Shown here: piece by piece, positions 1-9,437 of the stretch
How the letters are laid out: every line of letters begins with the position of its first letter
How positions within the stretch are numbered: the stretch's first letter is position 1
NCBI RefSeq assembly: GCF_011516645.4
Contig: NZ_CP088285.1
Location: forward strand, 186,001 to 250,000
DNA from: Bradyrhizobium septentrionale
GTDB taxonomy: Bacteria; Pseudomonadota; Alphaproteobacteria; Rhizobiales; Xanthobacteraceae
Length of the DNA: 64,000 nt
Direction of reading: 5' to 3'
Notes under the pieces: model-generated
What the model was told of the DNA's origin: nothing
The model's database searches: none
The model's input: only the letters and a program-made list of their open reading frames with translations
Position numbers and translations under genes: made by a program

Positions 1-778
1 TCAGCCGCGCCTCGGCGCGCTTGTCGGCGCCGAACGAGACGATGCGCGAGATGCCGGCCTGCTTGGCCTGTTTTTGCAGCCGCGCGAATTGTCCATTGTC
101 GCGGTTGAGCACCACGGCGCCGCCAGGCTCGACGCCGGAGAAGATCTCCGCCTTGGCGTCGGCGATCGCCTCGATGCCGGAGAAGAATTCCAGGTGCACC
201 GGCTCGATCGTGGTGATGATGGCGACATGCGGCCGCACCAGCTTCACCAGCGGCGTGATCTCGCCGGCATGGTTCATGCCGATCTCGAACACCGCAAAGC
301 GCGTGCTCGCCGGGCAGCGCGCGAGCGACAGCGGCACGCCCCAGTGGTTGTTGAACGACGCCACCGAGGCATGGGTTTCGCCCTGCGCCGACAGCACGCG
401 GCGCAGCGCCTCCTTGGTCGAGGTCTTGCCGACCGAGCCGGTGACCGCGATGATCTTTGCGTTGAGCCGCGCGCGCGAGGCGTAAGCGAGCTCGACGAGA
501 CCGGCGAGCACGTCATCGACCACCAGCAGCGGCGCGTCGGCGGGAAACTTTGCCCGTTGCGCGGTCTCGACCACGGCGAGTGCCGCGCCGGCCTTCAGTG
601 CCGCCTCGACGAAGGCGTGGCCGTCATGGACGTCGCCCTTGATGGCGAAATAAGCCTCGCCCTTGGCGATGGTGCGGCTGTCGATCGAGAGCCCGGTGAC
701 GCCCTCCGGCAGCACGCCTTGGGTCGCGGCGCGCATCGCCTTCGCCATCGCATCCGAGGTCCACAACATCGTGCTCAT
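1..778 (-). CDS. murF: MurF, UDP-MurNAc-tripeptide--D-Ala-D-Ala ligase (3' end cut by window edge)
   Basis: Cytoplasmic ATP-dependent ligase that adds D-Ala-D-Ala to the UDP-MurNAc tripeptide in peptidoglycan synthesis. I translated the minus strand from the ATG at 778. It shows the Mur P-loop TGSVGKTSTKEAL and then the substrate-loop motif FEIGMNHAGEI, both diagnostic for MurF. About 259 residues are visible of the roughly 460-480 usual for the family, so the C-terminal half lies beyond position 1. The start overlaps the murE stop in an ATGA arrangement (775-778), which implies translational coupling. It is the last visible gene of the dcw operon transcribed leftwards. Confidence 0.96.
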   Translation of the reverse strand, partial: MSTMLWTSDAMAKAMRAATQGVLPEGVTGLSIDSRTIAKGEAYFAIKGDVHDGHAFVEAALKAGAALAVVETAQRAKFPADAPLLVVDDVLAGLVELAYASRARLNAKIIAVTGSVGKTSTKEALRRVLSAQGETHASVASFNNHWGVPLSLARCPASTRFAVFEIGMNHAGEITPLVKLVRPHVAIITTIEPVHLEFFSGIEAIADAKAEIFSGVEPGGAVVLNRDNGQFARLQKQAKQAGISRIVSFGADKRAEARL

Positions 779-2235
779 GCGCCGCCCTCCGCAGCCAATG
801 CATTGGCAACCGCTTCATGATCGCTGAACGGCAGCGTCGTGTTGCCGACGATCTGCCCGACCTCATGGCCCTTGCCGGCCACGACCAGCGCATCGCCCGG
901 TTCGAGACCGGCAATGCCGGCGCGGATCGCGGCGGCGCGGTCGCCGATCTCGCGCGCGCCCTTCGCCGTCGCCATGATCGCGGCGCGGATCGCCTCCGGC
1001 TTCTCGCTGCGCGGATTGTCGTCGGTGACGATGATGTGATCGGCATTCTCGGCCGCGATCGCGCCCATGATCGGACGCTTGCCGGCGTCGCGATCGCCGC
1101 CGGCGCCAAAGATCACGACGAGCTTGCGCTTCGCATAGGGCCGCAGCGCCTGCAGCGCCTTGGCGAGCGCATCGGGCTTGTGCGCGTAGTCGACGAAGAT
1201 CGGCGCGCCATTGTGCTCGCCGACGAATTCCAGCCGGCCTTTTGCGCCTTCGAGATGTTCGAGCGTGCCGAACACGTCACCTGCGGTGCTGCCGGTGCCG
1301 ATCGCAAGGCCCGCCGCGACCAGCGCATTCTCGATCTGGAATTCCCCGACCAGCGGCAGCCGGATGGCGTATTTGCGTCCGCGGTGTTCGATCGCGAGAT
1401 TCTGGGCAAAGCCCTCGATGGCGGCGTCGGCGAGACGAATACCTTCACCCGCATCGGCGTTGCGGCCGACCGTGATGACGCGCAAGCCGCGCGCCCGCGC
1501 CGCATCGATCACTTCGGGCGAGCAATCGTGATCGGCCGAGATCACCGCAGCGCCGCCGGCGCCGACGAGATCGCGGAACAGCCGGAGCTTTGCATTGAGG
1601 TAATGCGCGACGTCGGGATGATAATCCATGTGGTCGCGCGACAGATTGGTGAAGCCGCATGCCTCGATGCGCACGCCGTCGAGGCGATACTGGTCGAGGC
1701 CGTGCGATGAGGCCTCGAATGCCAGATGGGTGACGCCGTCGCCCGTGATCTCGTCGAGCTGGCGATGCAGCGCGATCGGATCCGGCGTGGTCAGCGAGCC
1801 GTAGACGGTGCGCTTGTCCGACACGAGTCCAATCGTGCCGATGCTCGCAGAGGAGTGGCCGAGCCGCTGCCAGATCTGGCGCGTGAACGCCGCGACCGAG
1901 GTCTTGCCGCTGGTGCCGGTCACCGCCGCGATCGTCGCCGGCTGGCGCGGATAGAATTTCGCCGCGGCGAGCGCCAGCGCGCGGCGCGGATTGGGCGTGA
2001 TCACGAACGGAGCGCGGGCGTGACCTTGCGGCAGATGGTCGCTGGCGACTGCGACCGCGCCTGCGGCAATCGCCGCATCGACGAAGCGCGCGCCGTCGGT
2101 CCGGCTGCCTGATAGCGCGAAGAACAGGTCGCCCGGCTTCACCGCACGGCTGTCGACCGCAAGCCCTCCGACCGTGACAGAGGAGGCACTCGGATCGATC
2201 GTGGCGTCATCGCTGAAGAGGTCGCGAAGTCTCAT
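775..2235 (-). CDS. murE: MurE, UDP-MurNAc-L-Ala-D-Glu:meso-DAP ligase
   Basis: Adds the third stem amino acid to UDP-MurNAc-dipeptide in the cytoplasm. The chosen start gives 486 aa (MRLRDLF...), close to the family norm, with the P-loop TGTSGKTS at about 106-113. DNPR at about 406-409 is the signature that selects meso-diaminopimelate, as expected for a Gram-negative. A GGAAG lies just upstream of this start. An in-frame ATG at 2277, 8 bp after ftsI, would add 14 residues and cannot be excluded. The gene sits between ftsI and murF and overlaps murF by 4 bp. Confidence 0.96.
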   Translation of the reverse strand: MRLRDLFSDDATIDPSASSVTVGGLAVDSRAVKPGDLFFALSGSRTDGARFVDAAIAAGAVAVASDHLPQGHARAPFVITPNPRRALALAAAKFYPRQPATIAAVTGTSGKTSVAAFTRQIWQRLGHSSASIGTIGLVSDKRTVYGSLTTPDPIALHRQLDEITGDGVTHLAFEASSHGLDQYRLDGVRIEACGFTNLSRDHMDYHPDVAHYLNAKLRLFRDLVGAGGAAVISADHDCSPEVIDAARARGLRVITVGRNADAGEGIRLADAAIEGFAQNLAIEHRGRKYAIRLPLVGEFQIENALVAAGLAIGTGSTAGDVFGTLEHLEGAKGRLEFVGEHNGAPIFVDYAHKPDALAKALQALRPYAKRKLVVIFGAGGDRDAGKRPIMGAIAAENADHIIVTDDNPRSEKPEAIRAAIMATAKGAREIGDRAAAIRAGIAGLEPGDALVVAGKGHEVGQIVGNTTLPFSDHEAVANALAAEGGA

Positions 2236-2284
2236 GATCTTCCAGTCTGGCCGGCGCTGTTCTGGCGCCGCGTTCATGTACGCC

Positions 2285-4054
2285 TTACTGGGTTGTTCTG
2301 GATGCCGCAAGAATAAGGCGGTCGGACGGCGGCAGGTCGAACCTCGGTTCGACGCCCAAAAGCGGCGCAATTCGGGCGATCACATTGCCGCCGGTCGGCA
2401 CCGCATTCCAGCCCGAAGTGATGAAACCATAGGTCTCCTTCAGGGGCTGCGGCTCGTCGAGCATAATCAGCAGCTGGTATTTCGGATTGTCGGCGGGCAG
2501 GATCGCGGTGAACGCGTTCAGCACCTTCTTCTTGGCGTAGCGGCCGTTGATTACCTTCTCCGCGGTGCCGGTCTTGCCGCCGATATAGTAGCCCTTGACG
2601 TCGGCCTTCTTGGCGGTGCCGATCTCGGCATTGAGCCGCATCAGATAGCGCATCTTGTCCGATGTCTCGGGCTTGATGACGCGCTTGGCGAGAGCCATCG
2701 CTTCCTGCTCGGTGCGCTTGAGGAAGGTCGGCGGGATCAGGTAGCCGCCATTGACCAGCGCGTCGATGCCCATCACCGCCTGCAGCGGCGCCACCGCGAC
2801 GCCGTGACCGAACGAGATGGTGACGGTGTTTAGTTCGCCCCACTTCTTCGGCACGATCGGCGAGGCGCTCTCCGGCAGTTCGGTGCGCAGCCGCTCGAGC
2901 TGTCCCATCTTGCGCAGGAAGGCCTTGTGCGCGTCGACGCCCATCGCCAGCGCAATGCGCCCGGCGCCGATGTTGGAGGAATAGTAGAACACCTCCTTCA
3001 TGTTGATCATGCGGCCCATGTTGTGATCGTCATGAATCGCGAACTTGCCGTAATGCAGCGGGCCGCGCGCATCCCACATTGAGTTGAGGTCGAACCGGCC
3101 GGAATCCAGCGCCATCGCCAGCGTGAACGCCTTGAAGGTCGAGCCCATCTCGTAGACGCCTGTGGTCAGGCGGTTGATGCGATCGGGATCGTGCGCCTCC
3201 TTCGGATTGTTCGGATCGAAATCGGGCAGCGACACCATCGCCACGATCTCGCCGGTGCGCACGTTGGAGACGAGGCCCGAGGCGGCCTTGGCCTTGAACT
3301 TCTCCTTGGCCTTGATCAATTCGTCGCGCAGCGCGTGCTCGACGCGCAGGTCGACCGACAATTCAACCGGCTTCTGCAGCCGGTCGGTGGCGAAACCCGC
3401 GCGATGCAGATCGGCCAGACCGTTGCTGTCCAGCCACTTCTCCATGCCGGCGATGCCCTGGTTGTCGATGTTGACGAGGCCGATCAGATGGGCGACCTCG
3501 TTGCCGGTCGGATAGACGCGCTTGTTCTCGCGCAGGAAGCCGACGCCGGGAAGGCCGAGGCGGTGGATGTCGGACTGCTGCTTCGGCGTGATCTCGCGCT
3601 TCAGCCAGACAAAACCCTTGCGAGACGACAGGCGGTCGCGCACCTCGCCGGTGTCGAGATCGGGCAAGGTCGCGGTCAGAAGCTCGATCGCCTCGTCCTT
3701 GTCGATGAGGCGGCGCGGCTCGGCGAACAGGCTCGGCGCCTTGACGTCGGTGGCGAGGATTTCGCCATTGCGGTCGGTGATGTCGGGCCTGGCGGTTGCG
3801 ATCGCATCCTGCGAGGCGGCGCGCCGCGCGCCATGGCTGTCGGCGCCGACCGCGAACAGCACCAGCCGTCCGGCCAGCACGCAATAGACCGCGGCAAAGG
3901 CGACAATGGCCAAACCGACGCGCGCGCGCGCCTTCGCGGCACGATCGACATTGCTGCCGTACAGCAGCGTGCGGATCAGCCGCTGGCTCCACGGTTCGGG
4001 CTTGGGCTCGGGCTTCCCGGCCGGTGCCGGATCGGTCATGGCTGGTCCCGTCAT
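2285..4054 (-). CDS. ftsI: FtsI/PBP3-type peptidoglycan D,D-transpeptidase
   Basis: Septal class B penicillin-binding protein that cross-links peptidoglycan at division, anchored in the inner membrane with a periplasmic catalytic domain. It has 589 aa. A single N-terminal membrane segment (about 47-68) follows a short Pro/Lys-rich cytoplasmic tail. The catalytic motifs are in order: S305-x-x-K (STFK), SSN at 359-361 and KTG at 494-496. The start overlaps the ftsL stop as ATGA (4051-4054), so FtsL and FtsI synthesis is probably coupled. A second in-frame ATG lies 15 bp downstream. Gene order rsmH-ftsL-ftsI-murE supports the assignment. Confidence 0.96.
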   Translation of the reverse strand: MTGPAMTDPAPAGKPEPKPEPWSQRLIRTLLYGSNVDRAAKARARVGLAIVAFAAVYCVLAGRLVLFAVGADSHGARRAASQDAIATARPDITDRNGEILATDVKAPSLFAEPRRLIDKDEAIELLTATLPDLDTGEVRDRLSSRKGFVWLKREITPKQQSDIHRLGLPGVGFLRENKRVYPTGNEVAHLIGLVNIDNQGIAGMEKWLDSNGLADLHRAGFATDRLQKPVELSVDLRVEHALRDELIKAKEKFKAKAASGLVSNVRTGEIVAMVSLPDFDPNNPKEAHDPDRINRLTTGVYEMGSTFKAFTLAMALDSGRFDLNSMWDARGPLHYGKFAIHDDHNMGRMINMKEVFYYSSNIGAGRIALAMGVDAHKAFLRKMGQLERLRTELPESASPIVPKKWGELNTVTISFGHGVAVAPLQAVMGIDALVNGGYLIPPTFLKRTEQEAMALAKRVIKPETSDKMRYLMRLNAEIGTAKKADVKGYYIGGKTGTAEKVINGRYAKKKVLNAFTAILPADNPKYQLLIMLDEPQPLKETYGFITSGWNAVPTGGNVIARIAPLLGVEPRFDLPPSDRLILAASRTTQ

Positions 4055-4503
4055 TGCTGGTCTTCCCCGCCCTGATCGGTGTCCCCGAGGGACGCAGGCT
4101 GGTCGGCGGCCGGCTGGTCTGACGCCGGCTTCGCGATCGACCCGGTGGTGCTGTCGGGCACAGCGGCGGCCTCGATGGTGTCGATCATCGCGCCGATCGG
4201 ATCGCGCGAGCCGGGCCGCGTGAAGTTCGGCGGCCGCTCCGGCAGGTTCTTCAGGGAATCGTACTGGTTGGCGTTGACCGGCTTCAGCGGCAGATGCCGC
4301 TCGGCAAGCCCCTGCAACCTAAGCGGTGCGTCGAGCTTGGCCCATTGGGCGCGCAACGCGGCGATCGCGTTGCGCTGCTCGCGGATGTCGGCATTGAGCT
4401 GCAGCACGCGTTCGACGCGCGCAGTCGATTCCATCTTGATGCGGTAGACGTAGGACGCCGCGAAGATCAACATGCCGATGACGAGGAGATGGAGGAGGCG
4501 CAT
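4051..4503 (-). CDS. ftsL: FtsL-like cell division protein
   Basis: Small bitopic divisome protein, 150 aa from the ATG at 4503. That start is preceded by a strong GGGAGGG ribosome site inside the end of rsmH. There is one N-terminal membrane helix (about 4-20), then a periplasmic coiled-coil-like stretch rich in R/E/A/L (about 25-75), and then a Pro/Ala/Asp-rich tail. FtsL sequences diverge strongly, so the name rests mainly on size, topology and the fixed position between rsmH and ftsI. A longer start at 4542 would lie inside rsmH and is less likely. Confidence 0.88.
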   Translation of the reverse strand: MRLLHLLVIGMLIFAASYVYRIKMESTARVERVLQLNADIREQRNAIAALRAQWAKLDAPLRLQGLAERHLPLKPVNANQYDSLKNLPERPPNFTRPGSRDPIGAMIDTIEAAAVPDSTTGSIAKPASDQPAADQPASLGDTDQGGEDQQ

Positions 4504-4505
4504 CG

Positions 4506-5501
4506 TCACCCTCCCCGCTTCAGGTCGGACAGACGCGGCCATGACGGCAGGTCGTCGTCGGCATGCACCGGCGCTGTGGTGCGTTCGGCCGCACGCAGTT
4601 TTGCGGAACGCGCGCGCGGATTGGTGGCAATCTCGGCGTCACCTGGCGTGACCGGACGCTTGGTCAGGATCTGAAAGCTTGGCGCTGCCTGCGCGACCTC
4701 CGGCAGATGCCGCGAGCCGGCCGAGACCTTGCCGCGTTCGCTAAGGAAATTCTTGACGATACGGTCTTCCAGCGAGTGGAACGAGACCACGACGAGCCGT
4801 CCGCCGGGCTTCAGCACGCGTTCGGCCGCGGCGAGCGCGCGATGCAGCTCGTCGAGCTCTTCATTGACGAAGATGCGCAGCGCCTGGAAGGTGCGTGTCG
4901 CCGGATGGATCTCGTTCGGCTTGGCGCGCACGACTTTGGCGACGATGTCGGCCAGCGCCTGCGTCGTCGTGATCGGCGCGTCCTTGCGCGCGGCGACGAT
5001 GGCGCGGGCCACGCCGCGCGAATGGCGCTCCTCGCCGAAGATATAGATGATGTCGGCGAGCTCCTTCTCGGAAGCGGTCGCCACCACATCGGCTGCGGTC
5101 GGGCCGCTCTGTCCCATCCGCATGTCGAGCGGACCGCCGAGGCGGAACGAGAAGCCGCGCTCGGCCTGGTCGAGCTGCATCGAGGACACCCCGACGTCCA
5201 TCACGACGCCGTCGACCGCATCACACCCCTGCGCGGCGCAGACCTCGGCAAGATCCGAGAAGCGGTCCTCGACCAGCGTCAGGCGGCCGCCGGCGCCGTC
5301 GACCAGATCGAAGCCGCCCGTTATCGCGGTGCGGTCGCGGTCGATGCCGATCACGCGCGTGTCGGCGACATTGAGGATCGCACGGCTGTAGCCGCCGGCG
5401 CCGAAGGTCGCGTCGATATAGATGCCGCCGGCGCGCGGATCGAGATACGCGACCGCCTCGCGGCCCAGCACCGAAATGTGACGGGGCGCACGCTCGCTCA
5501 T
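4506..5501 (-). CDS. rsmH: RsmH (MraW), 16S rRNA C1402 N4-methyltransferase
   Basis: SAM-dependent methyltransferase that modifies C1402 of 16S rRNA. The chosen start ([12 protein letters not shown]) gives 331 aa. HISVL at the N-terminus and the glycine-rich [11 protein letters not shown] at about 30-40 are family hallmarks, and [13 protein letters not shown] is the conserved C-terminal motif. The reading frame stays open upstream to 5684, but that extension does not look like RsmH. It is the first gene of the leftward dcw cluster. No mraZ is present between it and the divergent amidase gene. Confidence 0.95.
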   Translation of the reverse strand: MSERAPRHISVLGREAVAYLDPRAGGIYIDATFGAGGYSRAILNVADTRVIGIDRDRTAITGGFDLVDGAGGRLTLVEDRFSDLAEVCAAQGCDAVDGVVMDVGVSSMQLDQAERGFSFRLGGPLDMRMGQSGPTAADVVATASEKELADIIYIFGEERHSRGVARAIVAARKDAPITTTQALADIVAKVVRAKPNEIHPATRTFQALRIFVNEELDELHRALAAAERVLKPGGRLVVVSFHSLEDRIVKNFLSERGKVSAGSRHLPEVAQAAPSFQILTKRPVTPGDAEIATNPRARSAKLRAAERTTAPVHADDDLPSWPRLSDLKRGG

Positions 5502-5971
5502 GCGCCGCCCCAGGGCGGGGCCGCGTAACTGGCATGCAAGATGGCTGCGCGCCGACTCATTGCGCCTCGAATCCTCGCGCTTTGCCCGGCCATTCCGGTG
5601 AAAGAGCCGCTGTGTGATACTAGCGTCAACTCCCGTCCTCGGCCGCAAATCCTGATATCCGACCGGAATTGGGAGGGTTTCCATGGGATTTCGCGCAAAA
5701 GCGGACCTTGGCCGTCCCCCAAAAACGGTTCGGCACTTCAGCTCTCAGTAACGGCACTTAACGTTAAGAAAACGTTGATGATCGGTTAGCGGAATCGCGC
5801 GCCTTTGATCCACTTTCGAGTGATACCCTTGGCCCTCACTCCGGGCATAATTGTGCGCTCTGGAACCGGCAGGCCGATTGCGCGGCCTTGCAGGGTAAAG
5901 GAATAGTAAACGCCTATTTGTTTATCCATATGTCAAAATGCTTTCTCCTGGTTCGGGTTTGAGTGATTCGT
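5502..5971. promoter_or_regulatory. Divergent intergenic region upstream of the dcw cluster and the amidase
   Basis: About 470 bp without a credible gene. The part from about 5700 to 5960 is visibly more A/T-rich than its surroundings and contains a TTAACGTTAA palindrome near 5760. It must hold the leftward promoter of rsmH-ftsL-ftsI-murE-murF and the rightward promoter of the amidase. I could not assign individual -10/-35 elements with confidence. Confidence 0.5.
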
Positions 5972-6847
5972 ATGGCTTCAGGTTCGTCTTCGTCCGGCAA
6001 CGCTGATCAGAAGCGTCAGCGCGCCCTCCCTGTTCCGAAGGGAGTGGCCGACGCGAAGACGTTCACGCCGGATTCCTCGATCGCCTCCGACGTGATCCCG
6101 TCGGTCAATTTCGGCGATCGCGCCAATGACCGGCAGCCCGACATGATCGTGCTGCACTACACCGGCATGCCCGATGTCGAAGGCGCGATCACCCAGCTCT
6201 GCACCGCCGGCACCGAGGTCTCGGCGCATTACATCGTGCTCGAGGATGGACGCATCGTGCAGTGCGTGCCGGAGAGCAAGCGCGCCTGGCACGCCGGCGT
6301 GGCGGCCTGGGCCGGCGAAGACGACATCAATTCCTGCTCGATCGGCGTCGAGATCGTCAATCGCGGTCACGATTGGGGCTATCCGGATTTTCCGCTGCGC
6401 CAGATCGCAGCCGTCATCGCGCTGTGCCGCGGCATCATGCTTCGCCGCAGAGTGCCCTCGCATCGCGTGCTCGGCCATTCCGACGTGGCGCCGGCGCGCA
6501 AGAAGGATCCCGGCGAGAAATTCCCGTGGCACTCGCTGGCCAATTCCGGCGTCGGGCACTGGGTGCAGCCGGCGCCGATCGTGCGCGGCGACGCGCTACA
6601 ACTCGGCGCGATCAGCGACAACGTCTCCAACATGCAGGCCGCGTTCCGCCGTTACGGCTACAACATCCCGACCAACGGCAAGTTCGACGGCGCGACCATG
6701 GAGGTCGTCACCGCGTTCCAGCGTCACTTCCGCCCCGAGCGGATCGACGGCATCGCCGACCGATCCACCATGGCGACGCTGCACGCGCTGCTCGAGAGCC
6801 TGCCGCCGGATGCGGCGGCGCCAGTGGCGGTGGCGAAGGCGAAGTAG
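5972..6847 (+). CDS. N-acetylmuramoyl-L-alanine amidase (AmpD/AmiD-type) with peptidoglycan-binding domain
   Basis: Zinc amidase that cleaves the bond between MurNAc and the stem peptide. It has 291 aa from the ATG at 5972; a GTG 9 bp upstream is also possible. The Amidase_2 core starts at MIVLHYTG (zinc His), continues with the conserved SAHYIVLEDGRIVQ and ends with GHSDVAPARKKDPGEKFPW, which carries the second zinc His and the catalytic Lys/Asp region. A C-terminal peptidoglycan-binding helical repeat follows (NGKFDGATMEVVTAFQRHF). No convincing signal peptide is seen, so a cytoplasmic AmpD-like recycling role is as likely as a periplasmic one. It diverges from the dcw cluster. Confidence 0.9.
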   Translation: MASGSSSSGNADQKRQRALPVPKGVADAKTFTPDSSIASDVIPSVNFGDRANDRQPDMIVLHYTGMPDVEGAITQLCTAGTEVSAHYIVLEDGRIVQCVPESKRAWHAGVAAWAGEDDINSCSIGVEIVNRGHDWGYPDFPLRQIAAVIALCRGIMLRRRVPSHRVLGHSDVAPARKKDPGEKFPWHSLANSGVGHWVQPAPIVRGDALQLGAISDNVSNMQAAFRRYGYNIPTNGKFDGATMEVVTAFQRHFRPERIDGIADRSTMATLHALLESLPPDAAAPVAVAKAK

Positions 6848-6862
6848 GCTCGGTCTCTCCAC

Positions 6863-6945
6863 CGTCATTGCGAGCGAAGCGAAGCAATCCATACTTCCCC
6901 TCGGGAGGAATGGATTGCTTCGTCGCTCTGCTCCTCGCAATGACG
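6863..6945. repeat. REP-like palindrome (CGTCATTGCGAGC family)
   Basis: Imperfect inverted repeat of about 83 bp. It starts CGTCATTGCGAGCGAAGCGA and ends with the complementary CTCCTCGCAATGACG, with AATCCAT / ATGGATT inside. Such intergenic palindromes recur in Bradyrhizobium genomes. This copy lies just after the amidase gene and could act as its transcript-end hairpin. A degenerate relative occurs near 35250-35330. Confidence 0.8.
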
Positions 6946-7024
6946 CCAAATGCACATGCGCGAATAGGAACTTCCTGGCATGTGCCGGCTTTGTTATTGG
7001 GGCGGTCCGAGTGGAGATTCGTCC

Positions 7025-7249
7025 ATGTTCAAAACACTCATCGCGGGAGCTGCCGCCATCGGCCTCATCGTCGCTCCGGCAGCCGCAGGCGCTATGTCGA
7101 CCCAGAGCAAGTCCACGTCGACCCACCACAAGACCCAAAAAATGCATCAAACCCAGAAAAAGATGGCACCCGGCACCACGACCGGCATGTCGAGTGGAAC
7201 GACGACCGGGCAATCGACCGGCGGCGCCAAGGCAAAGACAGGGTATTGA
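7025..7249 (+). CDS. Small secreted Thr/Ser/Lys-rich protein
   Basis: A 74-aa protein with a clear Sec signal peptide (MFKTLIAGAAAIGLIVAPAA). A low-complexity mature part rich in T, S, K, Q, H and M follows. GGAGA sits 6 bp before the ATG at 7025, and the upstream in-frame start at 6980 lacks a signal peptide. No family recognised. Function unknown; exported, strongly basic and polar. Confidence 0.72.
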   Translation: MFKTLIAGAAAIGLIVAPAAAGAMSTQSKSTSTHHKTQKMHQTQKKMAPGTTTGMSSGTTTGQSTGGAKAKTGY

Positions 7250-7329
7250 GCACATCCACTGTGCCGCGGCACGCTGATGATCGTTGATGTCAAAGGCATG
7301 CCTTCACAAGCCACGCACGAGATGAGGTG

Positions 7330-8565
7330 TCACCCCAGCTCCGCGATGCGCCGCGCATAGAGCCGCCGCAGCGGCTCGAGTTGGGTTGCGGCGGTGGCTG
7401 TGAGATACGCCGCGCGCGCTTCGTCCTTGCGGCCGAGGCGGCGCAGCAGATCGGCGCGCACCGCGGGCAGCTGGTCGTATCCCTTCAGGCTGCCGCGCGC
7501 GTCCAGCGCATCGATCAGGTCGAGCGCCCGCGCCGGGCCGTCGACCATCGACACCGCGGCGGCGTGGTTGAGCTCGATCACCGGCGACGGGCTGATGCGG
7601 AGCAGCACCTCGTAGAGACCGGCGATCTGCGGCCAGTCGGTATCCTCATAGCTCGGCGCACGCGCATGCAGCGCGGCGATCGCGGCCTGCACCGCATAGG
7701 ATTGCGGCCGGCCCGGCATCCGCAGCGCCGCCTCGACCAGCTCGAGGCCTTCGGCGATCTGCTGGAAATCCCACAGCGACCGGTCCTGCTCCTCGAGCAG
7801 CACGATGTCGCCATCAGCGGTCTGGCGGCCGGCGCGGCGCGCATCGTGCAGCAGCATCAGCGCCAGCAGGCCCTTGATCTCGCCGCGCGCCGGAATCAGC
7901 GCATCGAGCAGCCGCGCCAACCGGATCGCCTCGCGCGCAAGATCGGGCCGCATCAGATCTTCGCCGGCGGTCGCGGCATAGCCTTCGGTGAACACGAGGT
8001 AGATCACCGCGAGCACGCCCGTCAGGCGCGGTTCCAGCGCCTCGCGCTCCGGCACCTCATAGGGAATGCCGGCGAGTTTGATTTTCTGCTTGGCGCGCAC
8101 GAGGCGCTGCGCCATCGCGTCCTCGCTGACCAGGAACGCGCGCGCAACCTGCGCCGTGGTCAGCCCGCACACCGTGCGCAAGGTCAGCGCGACCTGCACC
8201 TCCGCAGCAAAGGACGGATGGCAGCAGGTGAAGATCAGCCTGAGCATGTCATCATCGAGCGTCGCATCGGCCGGCTCGGGCGGCGCCTCCGCATCCAGCA
8301 ACAATTGATGCGTCAGCTCCTGCTGCTTGCCGCGAAAGCTGACGGCGCGGCGGACGCGGTCGATCGCCTTGTTGCGCCCGACATTGACCAGCCAGGCGCG
8401 CGGATTGGCGGGGAATTCGTCGATCGGCCAGCGCTGCAGCGCGACCGCGAAGGCGTCCTGCAGGGAATCCTCCGCCAGATCGAAGTCGCCGACGAGACGG
8501 ATCAGCGTCGCGAGCGCGCGGCCCGCCTCGTCGCGGAAGATTTTCTCGATCTGGCTGGGGGTCAT
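7330..8565 (-). CDS. ECF sigma factor with C-terminal TPR-like extension (ECF42 type)
   Basis: RNA polymerase sigma factor, 411 aa, about twice the length of a minimal ECF sigma. The N-terminal part has sigma region 2 ([14 protein letters not shown]... [19 protein letters not shown]). Sigma region 4 follows ([33 protein letters not shown]). The remaining 230 residues form a helical domain with repeat character. This architecture next to a DGPF/YCII gene matches the ECF42 group, in which the C-terminal extension, rather than a classic anti-sigma factor, controls activity. No anti-sigma gene is adjacent. The DGPF gene lies immediately upstream on the same strand, so the two are probably co-expressed. 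Confidence 0.9.
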   Translation of the reverse strand: MTPSQIEKIFRDEAGRALATLIRLVGDFDLAEDSLQDAFAVALQRWPIDEFPANPRAWLVNVGRNKAIDRVRRAVSFRGKQQELTHQLLLDAEAPPEPADATLDDDMLRLIFTCCHPSFAAEVQVALTLRTVCGLTTAQVARAFLVSEDAMAQRLVRAKQKIKLAGIPYEVPEREALEPRLTGVLAVIYLVFTEGYAATAGEDLMRPDLAREAIRLARLLDALIPARGEIKGLLALMLLHDARRAGRQTADGDIVLLEEQDRSLWDFQQIAEGLELVEAALRMPGRPQSYAVQAAIAALHARAPSYEDTDWPQIAGLYEVLLRISPSPVIELNHAAAVSMVDGPARALDLIDALDARGSLKGYDQLPAVRADLLRRLGRKDEARAAYLTATAATQLEPLRRLYARRIAELG

Positions 8566-8584
8566 GTCGACATTCTCGGAGAAC

Positions 8585-8672
8585 CGTCGTTCCGGGGCGC
8601 ACGCGCCCTTGCGCGAGCGAACCCGGAACCTCGAGATTCCGGGTTCGTCCTTCGGACGCCCCGGAATGACGG
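8585..8672. repeat. REP-like palindrome between the sigma and DGPF genes
   Basis: Inverted repeat opening with CGTCGTTCCGGGGCGC and closing with GCCCCGGAATGACGG, with a central GAACCCGGAA / TTCCGGGTTC arm around CTCGAG. It fills the gap between the DGPF gene and the downstream sigma gene and could attenuate read-through between them. Confidence 0.78.
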
Positions 8673-8677
8673 TGTCG

Positions 8678-9037
8678 TCATCGCGGGTTGTCGTAGATCA
8701 TCACCGGCCTGACCTCGATCGATCCGTCCCTGGCGCCGGGGATCCGCGCCGCAAGGCCGAGCGCAGTGTCGAGATCCTTGGCCTCGACCAGATAATAGCC
8801 GCCGAGCTGTTCGCGGGTTTCCGCGAACGGACCATCCGTCGTCAGCGTCTTGCCGTCACGGACCCGCACCGTGGTTGCCGTCGACACCGGCTGCAGCCCG
8901 TCGCCCGCCTTGAAGTGGCCGCTCTGGATGATGGACTGGGTGTAGACTCCGTACTCCGCCGACAGGGCCTTGCGGTCGTCAGGGGTCATGTGCGCGTATT
9001 GCGCGTCGCTCCGGTAGATCAGCAACAGATACTGCAT
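8678..9037 (-). CDS. DGPF/YCII-domain protein
   Basis: A 119-aa cytoplasmic protein of the YCII-related fold (MQYLLLIY at the start) carrying the name-giving TDGPFAE motif at about 67-73. DGPF proteins are the usual genomic partners and presumed targets of ECF42 sigma factors; their biochemical role is not settled. The start at 9037 has GGAGAG 7 bp upstream, so the 12-residue longer version is unlikely. It is transcribed toward the sigma gene and separated from it by a REP-like palindrome. Confidence 0.9.
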   Translation of the reverse strand: MQYLLLIYRSDAQYAHMTPDDRKALSAEYGVYTQSIIQSGHFKAGDGLQPVSTATTVRVRDGKTLTTDGPFAETREQLGGYYLVEAKDLDTALGLAARIPGARDGSIEVRPVMIYDNPR

Positions 9038-9273
9038 CTCATCTCTCCTCTTGATCGGCTGGATCGCCGACACCCAGTCGAACGGGCGACACCAACGACG
9101 ACATCGTCAGGATAAATTATTTGGCCGCCCGGCGTGAATGCATCTCCCGCCCGGCGACGGTCGGACCCGGCCAATGCTTATATTGGATAATTCGATAGTA
9201 ACAGCCAATATTATTCGTTTGTCTAATTCATCGCGGCGCGTAGGCTTGAGGCCGTATGCCCGGAGGACTCGCC

Positions 9274-9429
9274 ATGAGATCACTGCCGCAAACAGCAACG
9301 CAGCTTTCGCGGCTCCTGCTGCGGACGCTGTACCGAATCCTGCGCAGCTGGATCGTGACAAGACCGGGCCACCGCGCCAGCCAGATCGCTTCCGCCATCG
9401 CCGCGAGCGGCAATCCCCTGGGCGTGTGA
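9274..9429 (+). CDS. Small basic protein of unknown function
   Basis: A 51-aa reading frame (MRSLPQTATQLSRLLLRTLYRI...) preceded by GGAGG at good spacing. It is followed 8 bp later by a second tiny gene on the same strand. It is Arg/Leu-rich and probably forms an amphipathic helix at about 10-28. No family recognised. Ribosome site and tandem arrangement are the only evidence. Confidence 0.5.
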   Translation: MRSLPQTATQLSRLLLRTLYRILRSWIVTRPGHRASQIASAIAASGNPLGV

Positions 9430-9437
9430 GGCCGACC

